Shown here: piece after piece, positions 20,282 to 38,071 of the stretch
Layout: the number at the start of each line of letters is the position of its first letter
Position numbering within the stretch: the stretch's first letter is position 1
DNA from: Clostridium carboxidivorans P7
Lineage (GTDB): Bacteria; Bacillota; Clostridia; Clostridiales; Clostridiaceae
Direction: 5' to 3'
DNA length: 64,000 nucleotides
Assembly (NCBI RefSeq): GCF_001038625.1
Contig: NZ_CP011803.1
Coordinates: forward strand, 4,650,001-4,714,000
Position numbers and translations under genes: made by a program
The notes under the pieces: generated by a model
What the model saw: the letters and a program-made list of their open reading frames with translations, nothing else
Database searches by the model: none
Told to the model about the DNA's origin: nothing

Positions 20282-21415
20282 ATGAATGTTCCACACATAA
20301 TGACGCCAGGTCCAACTGAAGTAAGAGAAAATGTAAGGTTAGCAAGAAGCATTAGATGTACTAACCCAGATTTAGATTATAATTTTTATGATTTCTATAA
20401 AGAAACTTGTGGAAAAATAGGAGCACTATTAAAGACTAAAAATCATGTGAGAATACTAAGTGGGGAAGGCATATTAGGGTTAGAAGCAGCTTGTGCATCA
20501 CTAACAGAAAAAGGTGATAGAGTTTTAGTAATAGATAATGGAATATTTGGAGAAGGTTTTGGTGACTTTGTAAAAATATATGGTGGTGAAGTTGTATTTT
20601 TTAAGGGTGATAGAAAAAGAGAAATAGATATAGAGGAATTAAAAAGTTTTTTAGAAAGTGATAGTAATTTTAAATATGCTACTGTTGTACATTGTGATAC
20701 ACCTTCAGGAGTACTAAATAACATATCATTAATATGTCCATTATTAAAAGAGAAAGGTATTCTTACTGTAGTAGATAGTGTAGCTGCTATGGGAGGAGAA
20801 GAAGTAAAAACAGATGATTGGAAAATAGATATACTGATTGGTGGCTCACAAAAGTGCATTTCTGCGCCACCAGGGCTTACTATATTAAGTATAAGTGATG
20901 ATGCTTTTAATTGTATGAAGAATAGAAAAAGTGATATAGCTTCTTTTTATTGTAATTTATTGAATTGGGAAAAGTATTATGAAAATAAGTGGTTTCCATA
21001 TACACCACCTATAAGTGATATAGTTGGATTAAGAAGAGCTATAGATAACATGTTAGAAGATGAAGACATATTATCTAGACATGAAAAAATAGCCACAGCT
21101 ACTAGAAATGCAATTAGGGAAGCAGGATTAGAATTATATACTGAAGAAGGGTATTCCAGCACGGTTACTGTAATTAAAGTTCCAGATGGAATAGATGACA
21201 AGAAACTAAGGAACTACATGGTAGATAGATATGATGTGATGATAGCTGGTTCTTTTGGGTATTTAGAGGGGAAGGTAATAAGAATAGGTCATATGGGTGA
21301 GAATGCAAGAATAGATAATGTAAGTCATGTATTATTTGCTCTTCAAAAATCCTTAGAGCATTTTGGATTTAAGTGTAAATGTGATATGTTCAGTTGTTTT
21401 TTAAGAGAATTTTAA
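20282..21415 (+). CDS. Class-V aminotransferase (serine-pyruvate/alanine-glyoxylate type)
   Basis: A 377-residue PLP protein. It starts with MTPGPTEV, has the nucleotide-like SGEGILGLEA (60-69), HCDTPSGVLNN (138-148), VVDSVAAMGG (163-172) and the PLP lysine K191 in GGSQKCISAPPG. Proteins of this type transaminate serine, alanine or similar donors with glyoxylate or pyruvate. The C-terminus ends in a small Cys group (CKCDMFSC). ATG 20282 lies 10 bases after AGGAG. It is a single-gene unit between rRNA operons 1 and 2. Confidence 0.88.
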   Translation: MNVPHIMTPGPTEVRENVRLARSIRCTNPDLDYNFYDFYKETCGKIGALLKTKNHVRILSGEGILGLEAACASLTEKGDRVLVIDNGIFGEGFGDFVKIYGGEVVFFKGDRKREIDIEELKSFLESDSNFKYATVVHCDTPSGVLNNISLICPLLKEKGILTVVDSVAAMGGEEVKTDDWKIDILIGGSQKCISAPPGLTILSISDDAFNCMKNRKSDIASFYCNLLNWEKYYENKWFPYTPPISDIVGLRRAIDNMLEDEDILSRHEKIATATRNAIREAGLELYTEEGYSSTVTVIKVPDGIDDKKLRNYMVDRYDVMIAGSFGYLEGKVIRIGHMGENARIDNVSHVLFALQKSLEHFGFKCKCDMFSCFLREF

Positions 21416-21425
21416 AATTATAAAA

Positions 21426-21462
21426 GTTTGACTCCACAACTTAATATATTTTGGAGTCAAAC
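21426..21462 (+). terminator. Hairpin after the aminotransferase gene
   Basis: GTTTGACTCCA / TGGAGTCAAAC, an 11-bp stem followed by CTTCTATT. The T run is poor; termination is likely but not certain. Confidence 0.5.
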
Positions 21463-21497
21463 CTTCTATTAAAATATATTACTAATTTCGGAAAGTA

Positions 21498-21824
21498 CTA
21501 AAAATGCTTCCCATTTTCGTAATAGTTATTTTCTTTAAATACAGTGAAGAATATATCTACATCGTTATAACCTATATTATGTATAAAAGTAGTTATGCAT
21601 TGAGCTACTTTATCTTGAATTTGTTGGCCTCTATCAAACCAAGCTACTTCAACAAAAGGGTATCCATTATCTATTAAGCCATTCTTTATAAATACAGAAG
21701 GAATATGTTCTATTGTAAAATAATTTTCTGGACAACCTATAATATCTTTTAATTCATTAATCAATTCAGTACTTATAGGTAAGATTTTTTCTCTATCAAT
21801 ACCTCTTATTTTTATTTGTGGCAT
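21498..21824 (-). CDS. DUF1904 family protein (tautomerase-like)
   Basis: A 108-residue protein starting MPQIKIRGIDREKI. It resembles DUF1904, a small family thought to adopt a tautomerase/MIF-like fold with short beta-alpha-beta units (FTIEHIPSVFI, PFVEVAWFDRGQQ, VDIFFTVF). It lacks the second-position Pro-1 chemistry evidence needed to claim enzyme activity, although Pro2 becomes N-terminal after Met removal. ATG 21824 has GGAGGTG 6-7 bases upstream. Confidence 0.7.
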   Translation of the reverse strand: MPQIKIRGIDREKILPISTELINELKDIIGCPENYFTIEHIPSVFIKNGLIDNGYPFVEVAWFDRGQQIQDKVAQCITTFIHNIGYNDVDIFFTVFKENNYYENGKHF

Positions 21825-21839
21825 TTGAATCACCTCCCA

Positions 21840-22087
21840 TAATATTTTAACTTATTTAGTGAAAAAAACAAATATTAAACTTGTAAATACGTAATAAATT
21901 AAGGCAACACTTCCTTGTGTATCAATATGAGTATAAGTAAGTAAATTATATTTAAATTAAAGTAATAGGTATATAAATAGGTTTTAATGATAAAATAGTA
22001 TATATATAATATAAAAAGTGTGATACAATAACACATGTCGCTTGAGAGAGCAGACAGTTACTTAGAAAATAAAACATGAAAAATATG
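21840..22087 (+). other. Intergenic upstream region of rRNA operon 2
   Basis: No gene is seen. It is AT-rich to 22020, then shares the 13211-type leader sequence from 22021. Confidence 0.5.
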
Positions 22088-22117
22088 TTGACAACTTCTT
22101 AAGTAACATGGTATTAT
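22088..22117 (+). promoter_or_regulatory. rRNA operon 2 promoter P1
   Basis: TTGACA (22088-22093), 18 bp, TATTAT (22112-22117); same as in operon 1. Confidence 0.82.
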
Positions 22118-22171
22118 GTTAAAGCTGTGTGATGCAGCAATCTTAACAAAAAAGAATTTGAAAAAAAGTTC

Positions 22172-22200
22172 TTGACAAGGTTAAGCAAACATGATAAGAT
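22172..22200 (+). promoter_or_regulatory. rRNA operon 2 promoter P2
   Basis: TTGACA (22172-22177), 17 bp, TAAGAT (22195-22200). Confidence 0.82.
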
Positions 22201-22337
22201 ATAAAAGTCGCTGAGATGCGGCAAGATCCTTGAAAATTAAACAGAGTGAAAGTAAGATATAAATCTTATTTTAAATAAGCCAGTATTAGTTAAACTAACA
22301 AGTTTAACGTCAATAATTTGAGTACAGATTAAACTTT

Positions 22338-23857
<1,520 letters not shown>

Positions 23858-24072
23858 TCGACAAAGTAGGTAATTCTACTTTGAAGGTTTATTTAATAGC
23901 TCTGTTTAATTTTGAAGAATCTAATTCTTCAAATTGTTCTTTGAAAATTGCACAGTGAATATAACTTTTAAATTAAAAGTAAAGCTAAAGGTAAAACTAC
24001 TTATTATATAAGTAAAAAAACCTTTGTAGATTTTAACTAAGAAAATTGTTGAAAGATAATTTTCACATGAAT

Positions 24073-26972
<2,900 letters not shown>

Positions 26973-27026
26973 TAAATTCACTGTGCAATTTTGAGATAAC
27001 AAAATCTCTAAAATTAAATAAGAATA

Positions 27027-27142
27027 TCTGGTGATAATGACATAAAGGTAACACCCGTTCCCATTCCGAACACGATGGTTAAGCTTTATAGTGCCGATGG
27101 TACTGCAGGGGAGGCTCTGTGGAAGAGTAGGTCGTTGCCAGG
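27027..27142 (+). rRNA. rrf: 5S ribosomal RNA, operon 2
   Basis: A 116-nt copy identical by eye to copy 1. Confidence 0.95.
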
Positions 27143-27150
27143 TAAGATTT

Positions 27151-27225
<75 letters not shown>

Positions 27226-27226
<1 letters not shown>

Positions 27227-27257
27227 AAAACCTTAGGTGTTTCCTAAGGTTTTTTTA
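27226..27257 (+). terminator. Terminator of rRNA operon 2
   Basis: AAAAACCTTAGG / CCTAAGGTTTTTTT hairpin right after tRNA-Phe. Confidence 0.92.
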
Positions 27258-27371
27258 CATATATAAATATACTTATTAATAAATTAAAGGGTATAAATAT
27301 ATAGAAAAAAATTTAAAAATATGTCATAATTGTTTATGGCAAACAAAATAATATTTTTAAGGAGAAAAAAT

Positions 27372-28118
27372 ATGGATAACAAGGTATTAGCAGTTGTAAA
27401 TGGAAAAGAAATAACACAAGTTGATTTAGATTCAACAATTAAGAGATTTCCTAATGAAAGACAAGGATATTTACAAACTGAAGCAGGTAAAAAACAGTTA
27501 TTGGAAGAAATAATATCTTTTGAGCTTATTTACAATTATGCAAAAGATAATAATATGGAAAATGACAGTGATTATATTGCTCAGCTTGAAATGGCTAAAA
27601 AAGAAATTTTAACTCAAACAGCTATAGCTAAAGTTATGCAGCAGGTTTCTGTAGAAGATAAAGAAGTAGAAGATTATTATAATGCAAATAAAGAAAATTT
27701 TAAAGAGCCTGAAACTGTAAGTGCAAAACACATTCTTGTAGAATCTGAAGAAAAAGCAAAAGAAGTAGCAGAAGAAATAAATGCTGGTACTACTTTTGAA
27801 GATGCTGCAAAAAAATATTCTTCATGTCCATCAAAAGAACAAGGTGGAAATCTTGGAAAATTTGGTAGAGGACAAATGGTACCTGAATTTGAAGAAGCAG
27901 CTTTTGCTTTAGAGATAGGAACATTAAGTGCACCTGTTAAAACTCAATTTGGATATCATTTAATAAAGGTTGAAGATAAATCTAAGGGAGCAGTAAAATC
28001 CTTCGAAGAAGTAAAAAATTCTATTAAGAATAAATTATTGCAAGAAAGACAATCTTTTAAATATACACAGTTAAATAAAGAGCTTAGACAGAAGTATGAT
28101 GTACAAATTAATAATTAG
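27372..28118 (+). CDS. Parvulin-type peptidyl-prolyl isomerase, no signal peptide
   Basis: A 248-residue protein with a SurA/PrsA-like helical N-terminal part (VVNGKEITQVDLD) and a parvulin domain (about 115-210: SAKHILVESEEKAKEVA ... GGNLGKFGRGQMVPEFE ... QFGYHLIKV). Unlike the exported PrsA foldases it has no signal sequence or lipobox from the best start (ATG 27372, AAGGAG 7 bases upstream), so it should act in the cytoplasm. An in-frame ATG at 27330 has no site and adds no signal. It stands alone between rRNA operons 2 and 3. Confidence 0.9.
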   Translation: MDNKVLAVVNGKEITQVDLDSTIKRFPNERQGYLQTEAGKKQLLEEIISFELIYNYAKDNNMENDSDYIAQLEMAKKEILTQTAIAKVMQQVSVEDKEVEDYYNANKENFKEPETVSAKHILVESEEKAKEVAEEINAGTTFEDAAKKYSSCPSKEQGGNLGKFGRGQMVPEFEEAAFALEIGTLSAPVKTQFGYHLIKVEDKSKGAVKSFEEVKNSIKNKLLQERQSFKYTQLNKELRQKYDVQINN

Positions 28119-28136
28119 AACATATTAAAAAATTTA

Positions 28137-28170
28137 GGGGATGCTAGCAAAGTTAGCATCCTATTGTTTT
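28137..28170 (+). terminator. Terminator after the PPIase gene
   Basis: GGATGCTA / TTAGCATCC stem, then TATTGTTTTG. Confidence 0.7.
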
Positions 28171-28503
28171 GTAGTAGTAATTTAATTTAGTGAAAATATT
28201 ACTTTGATAGTTAATAATTTTAGAATATATCTATTTAATAAATTACATAAACTTGTCCTAGAGTATCATTAGGTAATATACGTAGTTATTACAAAGAAAA
28301 TAGTGTATAGTGTATTTAATTTAAAATAAATACAAATAATATTAAAGCAAGAAATATTGTAGGATGTTAATATAATAAACGTTGTCAGATAAGACAGCAA
28401 TTGTTTAGGAAAAATGTAAATAGGTATAGAGATTTTTTATTTTCACGTATTGATTGATAGTTTTTTAGTTAGTTTTGTGAAAATAAAAAAGTTTAAAAAT
28501 CTG
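28171..28503 (+). other. Intergenic upstream region of rRNA operon 3
   Basis: AT-rich, without open frames or clear motifs. It does not share the upstream element found before operons 1 and 2; homology begins only at promoter P1. Confidence 0.5.
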
Positions 28504-28533
28504 TTGACAAGAACTTAAATAATGTGGTATTAT
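28504..28533 (+). promoter_or_regulatory. rRNA operon 3 promoter P1
   Basis: TTGACA (28504-28509), 18 bp with a different spacer sequence, TATTAT (28528-28533). Confidence 0.8.
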
Positions 28534-28586
28534 GTTAAAGCTGTGTGATGCAGCAAGCTTAACAAAAAAGAATTTGAAAAAAGTTC

Positions 28587-28615
28587 TTGACAAGGTTAAG
28601 CAGACATGATAAGAT
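28587..28615 (+). promoter_or_regulatory. rRNA operon 3 promoter P2
   Basis: TTGACA (28587-28592), 17 bp, TAAGAT (28610-28615). Confidence 0.82.
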
Positions 28616-28752
28616 ATAAAAGTCGCTGAGATGCGGCAAGATCCTTGAAAATTAAACAGAGTGAAAGTAAGATATAAATCTTATTTTAAATAAGCCAGTA
28701 TTAGTTAAACTAATAAGTTTAACGTCAATAATTTGAGTACAGATTAAACTTT

Positions 28753-30272
<1,520 letters not shown>

Positions 30273-30487
30273 TCGACAAAGTAGGTAATTCTACTTTGAA
30301 GGTTTATTTAATAGCTCTGTTTAATTTTGAAGAATCTAATTCTTCAAATTGTTCTTTGAAAATTGCACAGTGAATATAACTTTTAAATTAAAAGTAAAGC
30401 TAAAGGTAAAACTACTTATTATATAAGTAAAAAAACCTTTGTAGATTTTAACTAAGAAAATTGTTGAGAGATAATTTTCACATGAAT

Positions 30488-33383
<2,896 letters not shown>

Positions 33384-33494
33384 ATAAATTCACTGTGCAA
33401 TTTTGAGATAACAAAATCTCTAATAATGAAACTCCACAGCATAGCTGAGGAGTAACCGACTATCACAAAATAGAATATTTTGGATATCTGGTCA
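33384..33494 (+). other. Enlarged 23S-5S spacer of operon 3
   Basis: After the shared AACAAAATCTCTA the spacer diverges and is about 57 bases longer than in operons 1 and 2. It holds CTCC..GGAG hairpin arms around ACAGCATAGCTGA, and a partial duplication of the 5S start (ATATCTGGT immediately before CATCTGGTG). Confidence 0.7.
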
Positions 33495-33610
33495 TCTGGT
33501 GATAATGACATAAAGGTAACACCCGTTCCCATTCCGAACACGATGGTTAAGCTTTATAGTGCCGATGGTACTGCAGGGGAGGCTCTGTGGAAGAGTAGGT
33601 CGTTGCCAGG
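33495..33610 (+). rRNA. rrf: 5S ribosomal RNA, operon 3
   Basis: A 116-nt copy, same sequence as the other two. No tRNA follows it. Confidence 0.95.
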
Positions 33611-33618
33611 TTATAAAC

Positions 33619-33655
33619 AAAGTACTAAGTATAAACTTAGTACTTTTTATTTTGA
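33619..33655 (+). terminator. Terminator of rRNA operon 3
   Basis: AAAGTACTAAGT / ACTTAGTACTTTTT stem and T run, directly after 5S. Confidence 0.9.
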
Positions 33656-33744
33656 AAAAATTTAATTATAGAGAAATGAAAAGAAAAAATGGACTAATAA
33701 AAATATAGGTAGTTCATATTATAAAAAACTATCTACATTATTTA

Positions 33745-34482
33745 TTAAAGTTTATTAACAGCTTCACTTAAAACCTTAGCAATATCGTCATTAATAATTA
33801 AGTCAGCTTTATTATCAGCAGAAGTTGTACTCTTATTTATAAGTACAAGATTTTTTCCTCTAAAATAATCAATAAGCCCTGCAGCAGGATAAACAACTAA
33901 AGATGTTCCTCCAATAATTAAAGTATCAGCTTCTGATATTGCTTTTACAGCACCAGTAATAATGCTATTATCTAATCCTTCTTCATAAAGAACTACATCA
34001 GGTTTAACTTTTCCTCCACATTTAGGACAAGTAGGTATACCGTTAGATTCCAAAATGAATTTTTCATCATAAAAAGCATTACACTTCATACAGTAATTTC
34101 TAAGAACTGATCCATGTAATTCATAAACTACTTTTGAACCAGCAGCTTGGTGTAATCCATCTATATTTTGAGTAACTACAGCCTTTAATTTTCCCATTTC
34201 TTCTAGTTTAGCTAAAGCTATATGGCAACCATTAGGCTTTGCATTAGGATAAATTAATTTATCTTTATAGAATTTAAAAAATTCTTCTGGATATCTCATA
34301 AAAAAGGTATGAGATACTAATTGTTCAGGAGTGAAGTTTATTTTAAGCTTTTCATTCCATAGTCCATTTGAGCTTCTAAAGTCCGGGATTCCTGAAGCGG
34401 TACTTACACCTGCTCCACCGAAGAAAACTATATCATTACTATTTTTAAGTATTTGAGTTAATTTTTCAATTTCAGTATTCAT
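33745..34482 (-). CDS. cobB: NAD-dependent protein deacylase, Sir2 family
   Basis: A 245-residue sirtuin that removes acyl groups from lysines using NAD. All family motifs are present: GAGVSTASGIPDFRS (23-37), TQNIDGLH (104-111), catalytic H123 (ELHGS), zinc cysteines C131, C134, C152, C155 and GGTSLVVYPAAG near 190. It lacks the Tyr/Arg pair context that would clearly mark a desuccinylase. Its minus-strand 3' end faces rRNA operon 3. Confidence 0.95.
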   Translation of the reverse strand: MNTEIEKLTQILKNSNDIVFFGGAGVSTASGIPDFRSSNGLWNEKLKINFTPEQLVSHTFFMRYPEEFFKFYKDKLIYPNAKPNGCHIALAKLEEMGKLKAVVTQNIDGLHQAAGSKVVYELHGSVLRNYCMKCNAFYDEKFILESNGIPTCPKCGGKVKPDVVLYEEGLDNSIITGAVKAISEADTLIIGGTSLVVYPAAGLIDYFRGKNLVLINKSTTSADNKADLIINDDIAKVLSEAVNKL

Positions 34483-34619
34483 AAAATCATCTCCGTAAAT
34501 TAATATAGTTTTATTATACCATAGGTATTATAATTTACAGAAACTTTAACACCTAAAAAATTTTTGAGATCATATTTCTTTGAATTATAAGAGTTTATGA
34601 GTATTTAATGAAAAATCTA

Positions 34620-34648
34620 TTGACAAATATTATTTTAAGTGATATTAT
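34620..34648 (+). promoter_or_regulatory. Promoter of the tRNA-Cys gene
   Basis: TTGACA (34620-34625), 17-bp spacer, TATTAT (34643-34648), 30 bases before the tRNA. Confidence 0.85.
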
Positions 34649-34678
34649 AAAAAAGCATTAAATATTAAAAGTATTTAT

Positions 34679-34752
<74 letters not shown>

Positions 34753-34755
34753 AAT

Positions 34756-34788
34756 AAAAAAACTCACAATAATTTGTGAGTTTTTTTT
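34756..34788 (+). terminator. Terminator of tRNA-Cys
   Basis: AAACTCACAA / TTGTGAG stem and a run of eight or more T. It also reads as a hairpin for the convergent carboxypeptidase gene. Confidence 0.9.
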
Positions 34789-35707
34789 ATTTTATGACAC
34801 CTTCTAATACATGGATTACTCCATTTTTACAATCTAATTTGATTTGTGCACCAATAGGAAGAGTAAGCTTAGGGTAAGAATGGCCTGATTGAAAATTGAG
34901 TATAGTAGGCTTATTTAATGTGAGAATCCTGTCTTCAATTACTTGCCTTAAAGTAAGACTTCTTTCATAATGTGGAAGAGAGCAGTCTTTAAATTGACCT
35001 AAAATAAATCCCTTACATTGTTGAAGTTTTCCAGATAGAGATAATTGGGTTAGCATTCTATCTATCCTATAAGGTTCTTCAGATACATCTTCTATAAATA
35101 AAATTTTGTCCTTAGTATCTATTTCATAAGGAGTACCTAGAGTACTAGATATTAAAGCAAGATTACCACCTATAAGTTGTCCTTCTATAAAAGGTTCACT
35201 TGAAAAGCACTCAGTAGTAAAGTCTTCAGGATTCTCTATAGTATATGCTTTATGAGCTTCCATGATAGTATACAAAAAACTCTCTAGTGTAATTTTATCT
35301 AAAAGATTAGAATTACACATAGGAGAATGAAAAGTTATTAAGTTACACTTTAAGGATATAGAATTTAATAAGGTAGTTATATCACTAAAGCCTGCAAATA
35401 TTTTAGGGTTTTCTTTTATAACATTAAAATCTATAAGAGGAAGAATTCTCATGGTACCATATCCACCTCTTACACAAAGAACCATATCAACACTTTTATC
35501 AAGAAACATACTCATAAGGTCAGAAGCTCTATCCTCATCTTTACCTGCAAGGTAACCATATCTATCATATATATGCTTGCCTTCTTTTACATTGAATCCT
35601 AAGCTTTTAAGAAAGCTAATACTTTTTTTTATATTATCAGGGTTATCAGCTCCAGCTGGAGATATAAGTCCTATTGTATCTCCATAATTTAATCTTTTAG
35701 CTATCAA
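34787..35707 (-). CDS. LD-carboxypeptidase, peptidase S66 family
   Basis: A 306-residue serine peptidase related to LdcA and MccF. The triad is visible: S108 in AGFSDITTL, E206 in LFIEDVSEEPYRIDRML and H276 in FQSGHSYPKLTLPIG. CVRGGYGTMRILPLID (78-93) is the other family mark. Likely roles are trimming muropeptide tetrapeptides during wall recycling or inactivating peptide-nucleotide antibiotics. The start is TTG with GGAGGTG 8 bases upstream. It follows the CorA-type gene by 18 bases on the same strand. Confidence 0.92.
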   Translation of the reverse strand: MIAKRLNYGDTIGLISPAGADNPDNIKKSISFLKSLGFNVKEGKHIYDRYGYLAGKDEDRASDLMSMFLDKSVDMVLCVRGGYGTMRILPLIDFNVIKENPKIFAGFSDITTLLNSISLKCNLITFHSPMCNSNLLDKITLESFLYTIMEAHKAYTIENPEDFTTECFSSEPFIEGQLIGGNLALISSTLGTPYEIDTKDKILFIEDVSEEPYRIDRMLTQLSLSGKLQQCKGFILGQFKDCSLPHYERSLTLRQVIEDRILTLNKPTILNFQSGHSYPKLTLPIGAQIKLDCKNGVIHVLEGVIK

Positions 35708-35725
35708 TTTATAGCACCTCCATAA

Positions 35726-36667
35726 TTAGAATAATCCTTTTCTTCTTAAAATAACTATAGCAACTAAACATAGTACTGCAGCTATACCGTAAGTAATCCA
35801 AAATGCATGTATATTTGCATTAAAAGGTATTCCAGCTACGTTCATACCAAAAGAGCTAAAAATTATGTTGGGGATAGCCATAACTATAGTTATAGAAGCT
35901 AATAATTTCATTACCATGTTTAGGTTATTGGATATTACAGATGCAAAGGCATCCATGGTTCCACTTAATATGTTACTATAAATATTAGCCATTTCTATAG
36001 CTTGTTTATTTTCTATAATAACATCTTCAAGTATATCTTGATCTTCAGGGTATTTTTGAAGAATTTCAAGTTTTAACATTTTTTCAAGTGTAATTTCATT
36101 AGATTTTAAAGAAGTAGAGAAATAAACTAGAGACTTCTCTAAGGATAGTAGTTGAATTAATTCTTTATTTTTCATAGATTTATGAAGTTTCTGTTCAATC
36201 ATTAAGCTTTTTTTGTCTATTTGTCTTAAGTAGATTAAATAGTAACTTGCTATTCTGTAAAGTATTTGAAGGATAAATCTTGAACGTTTAAAAGTAAAAA
36301 ATGATTTAACTTTATTATCAATAAAGTCAGTAAGAATTTTACTGTTTTTTAAACATACGGTTATTATAGAGTGTTCTGTATGAATAATTGCTAGTGGGTA
36401 TGAATCGTAAGTTAAGGAGTTATCCTCCATTTCAGTGAATGGTATATCTACAATAACAAGAAGATTATTATCTTCAATATCAATACGGGAAGTTTCTTCT
36501 TCATCTAGTGCAGATTTTAAAAAATCTAATGGTACACCTACTTTTTTAGATACAAGCAGCAAGTCTTCTTCAGAAGGTGCTACTATATTAACCCAGCATC
36601 CAGGTTCTATGGTATCTGTAGAATGTAATGTTCCTGATTCATCTAAAGTTTTATAAATTGAAATCAT
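35726..36667 (-). CDS. CorA-family divalent metal ion transporter
   Basis: A 313-residue protein with a long cytoplasmic alpha/beta domain, a coiled stalk helix, and two C-terminal membrane helices. The signature SFGMN (about 272-276) marks the pore entrance. GMN in CorA selects Mg or Co/Ni; substrate cannot be fixed here. The loop after GMN reads VAGIPF in place of the usual acidic-plus-NxP stretch. It is translated together with the LD-carboxypeptidase gene downstream. Confidence 0.92.
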   Translation of the reverse strand: MISIYKTLDESGTLHSTDTIEPGCWVNIVAPSEEDLLLVSKKVGVPLDFLKSALDEEETSRIDIEDNNLLVIVDIPFTEMEDNSLTYDSYPLAIIHTEHSIITVCLKNSKILTDFIDNKVKSFFTFKRSRFILQILYRIASYYLIYLRQIDKKSLMIEQKLHKSMKNKELIQLLSLEKSLVYFSTSLKSNEITLEKMLKLEILQKYPEDQDILEDVIIENKQAIEMANIYSNILSGTMDAFASVISNNLNMVMKLLASITIVMAIPNIIFSSFGMNVAGIPFNANIHAFWITYGIAAVLCLVAIVILRRKGLF

Positions 36668-36730
36668 ACGTTCCTCCCAAGTAAAAATAATTTTAAACTT
36701 ATGTTTATATTATATATTATAAATATATAA

Positions 36731-36762
36731 AAATAAAAGAGACTTATGAAGTAGTCTCTTTT
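36731..36762 (-). terminator. Terminator of the M20 gene (minus strand)
   Basis: The stem AAAAGAGACT / AGTCTCTTTT overlaps the stop codon and runs into ATTTTTAT on the minus strand. T runs on both sides suggest it works in both directions. Confidence 0.7.
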
Positions 36763-37916
36763 GTTTTTTCGTGAAAAAATTCCTTTTTTACCTGATTAAG
36801 TAGTGAAGCATTTTCTATTAAATCTAAACCAGTTAGAGCTAAAGCTTGAGCAACTTTTAGAATTCTACTTTGTGCGTAATAAGATATAGTAGCCTCAGAA
36901 AATTCTTTGGAAGAGTACTCTAAGTTTTTGTCTTCTGATATAGATATATATGGGTGTATACAAGGTACAACATGACTTACAGTACCTAAACTTAAACCAG
37001 AATTGGTGTTTTTAGGTGGTTCTATGTCTATTATACCGCTTTCCTTTAGATTGTGGCTAAAAATTCTAGATAGGTTTCTATTAGGTATTAGTTCATCATA
37101 AGGTAATTCATATAAACATATAGTACAGTCTATATTCATTAAGTAACCTGTAGTTTTAACTAATTCTCTTACTTTTTTTTCAATATCACAAGCCATAGAC
37201 ATTTTAGGACATCTAATATAAAACTTTGATTCTGTTTCAGAAGGCAGAAGGTATGGTGAGTCACCACCTTTTAATATTATTCCGTCAATGGTGCAGTTAT
37301 CTTCAAAACCTTTAGAAAGTAAACTTAAAGTGTTAAAAACAAAAAGGCACGCATCCAATGCTGTATAATTTTTCGACTTCCTATAAGTAAATCCTGATTT
37401 ACTTTTATAGTTTATTTTAATAGGTATTATAGCCATGGAAGAACCACTTTCAGCAGTGATTAAATCAGGATGGGCCATTAGTACTACATCTATGTCGTTA
37501 AAAGTTCCTTGTCTAGTCATAGTGACTTTAGAGCTACCTAAAAATTCACCAGGACATCCAATAACTATAACACTACCACCTACTTTAGATATTATTTTAG
37601 ATAGAGATAACGAAGCAGCTATGGACATAGCAGATATTAAATTATGTCCAACTACATGACCTAGATTATCAACAGCATCATATTCGCATATATAACATAC
37701 CTTAGGATGACCTGTTCCATATTGTGCATAAAAAGCAGTTGGTATATCAAGATAATGTTCTATAACATTAAAATCATTGTTTTTTAACATGTTTACTATA
37801 TAATTATATGCTTTATATTCATGAAAGCTACTTTCAGGATTTTCATAAATATATTTTGATAAATTTAATATATCCTCTTTTATAGTAGTTAAATAAGTTG
37901 ATATCTCTTGCCTCAT
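36744..37916 (-). CDS. M20-family amidohydrolase-like protein with altered metal site
   Basis: A 390-residue protein resembling M20D amidohydrolases (AbgB, PM20D2): EYDAVDNLGHVVGHN (78-92), CPGEFLGSSK (121-130), AHPD (148-151) and GTVSHVVPCIHPYI near the C-terminus. Active relatives have GHACGHN and a Glu pair (AEE); here Cys is Val89 and the second Glu is Phe125. So two metal-ligand positions are changed and one-metal or no activity is possible. ATG 37916 has TAGGAGG upstream; 10 earlier in-frame codons lack a site. Confidence 0.82.
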   Translation of the reverse strand: MRQEISTYLTTIKEDILNLSKYIYENPESSFHEYKAYNYIVNMLKNNDFNVIEHYLDIPTAFYAQYGTGHPKVCYICEYDAVDNLGHVVGHNLISAMSIAASLSLSKIISKVGGSVIVIGCPGEFLGSSKVTMTRQGTFNDIDVVLMAHPDLITAESGSSMAIIPIKINYKSKSGFTYRKSKNYTALDACLFVFNTLSLLSKGFEDNCTIDGIILKGGDSPYLLPSETESKFYIRCPKMSMACDIEKKVRELVKTTGYLMNIDCTICLYELPYDELIPNRNLSRIFSHNLKESGIIDIEPPKNTNSGLSLGTVSHVVPCIHPYISISEDKNLEYSSKEFSEATISYYAQSRILKVAQALALTGLDLIENASLLNQVKKEFFHEKTKETTS

Positions 37917-38071
37917 AAAATTACCTCCTAAGTGTTGGATAAACATGTGGTAAAAAATAATTATGTAGTTGTAAATTGGTTAAAAATTATTTAAAATTAG
38001 ATATATGTCTTAAATATGTATATCGTAAGTTAAGACTTTATTACATCAAATAAATTTAAGGGGGAGTGGTC

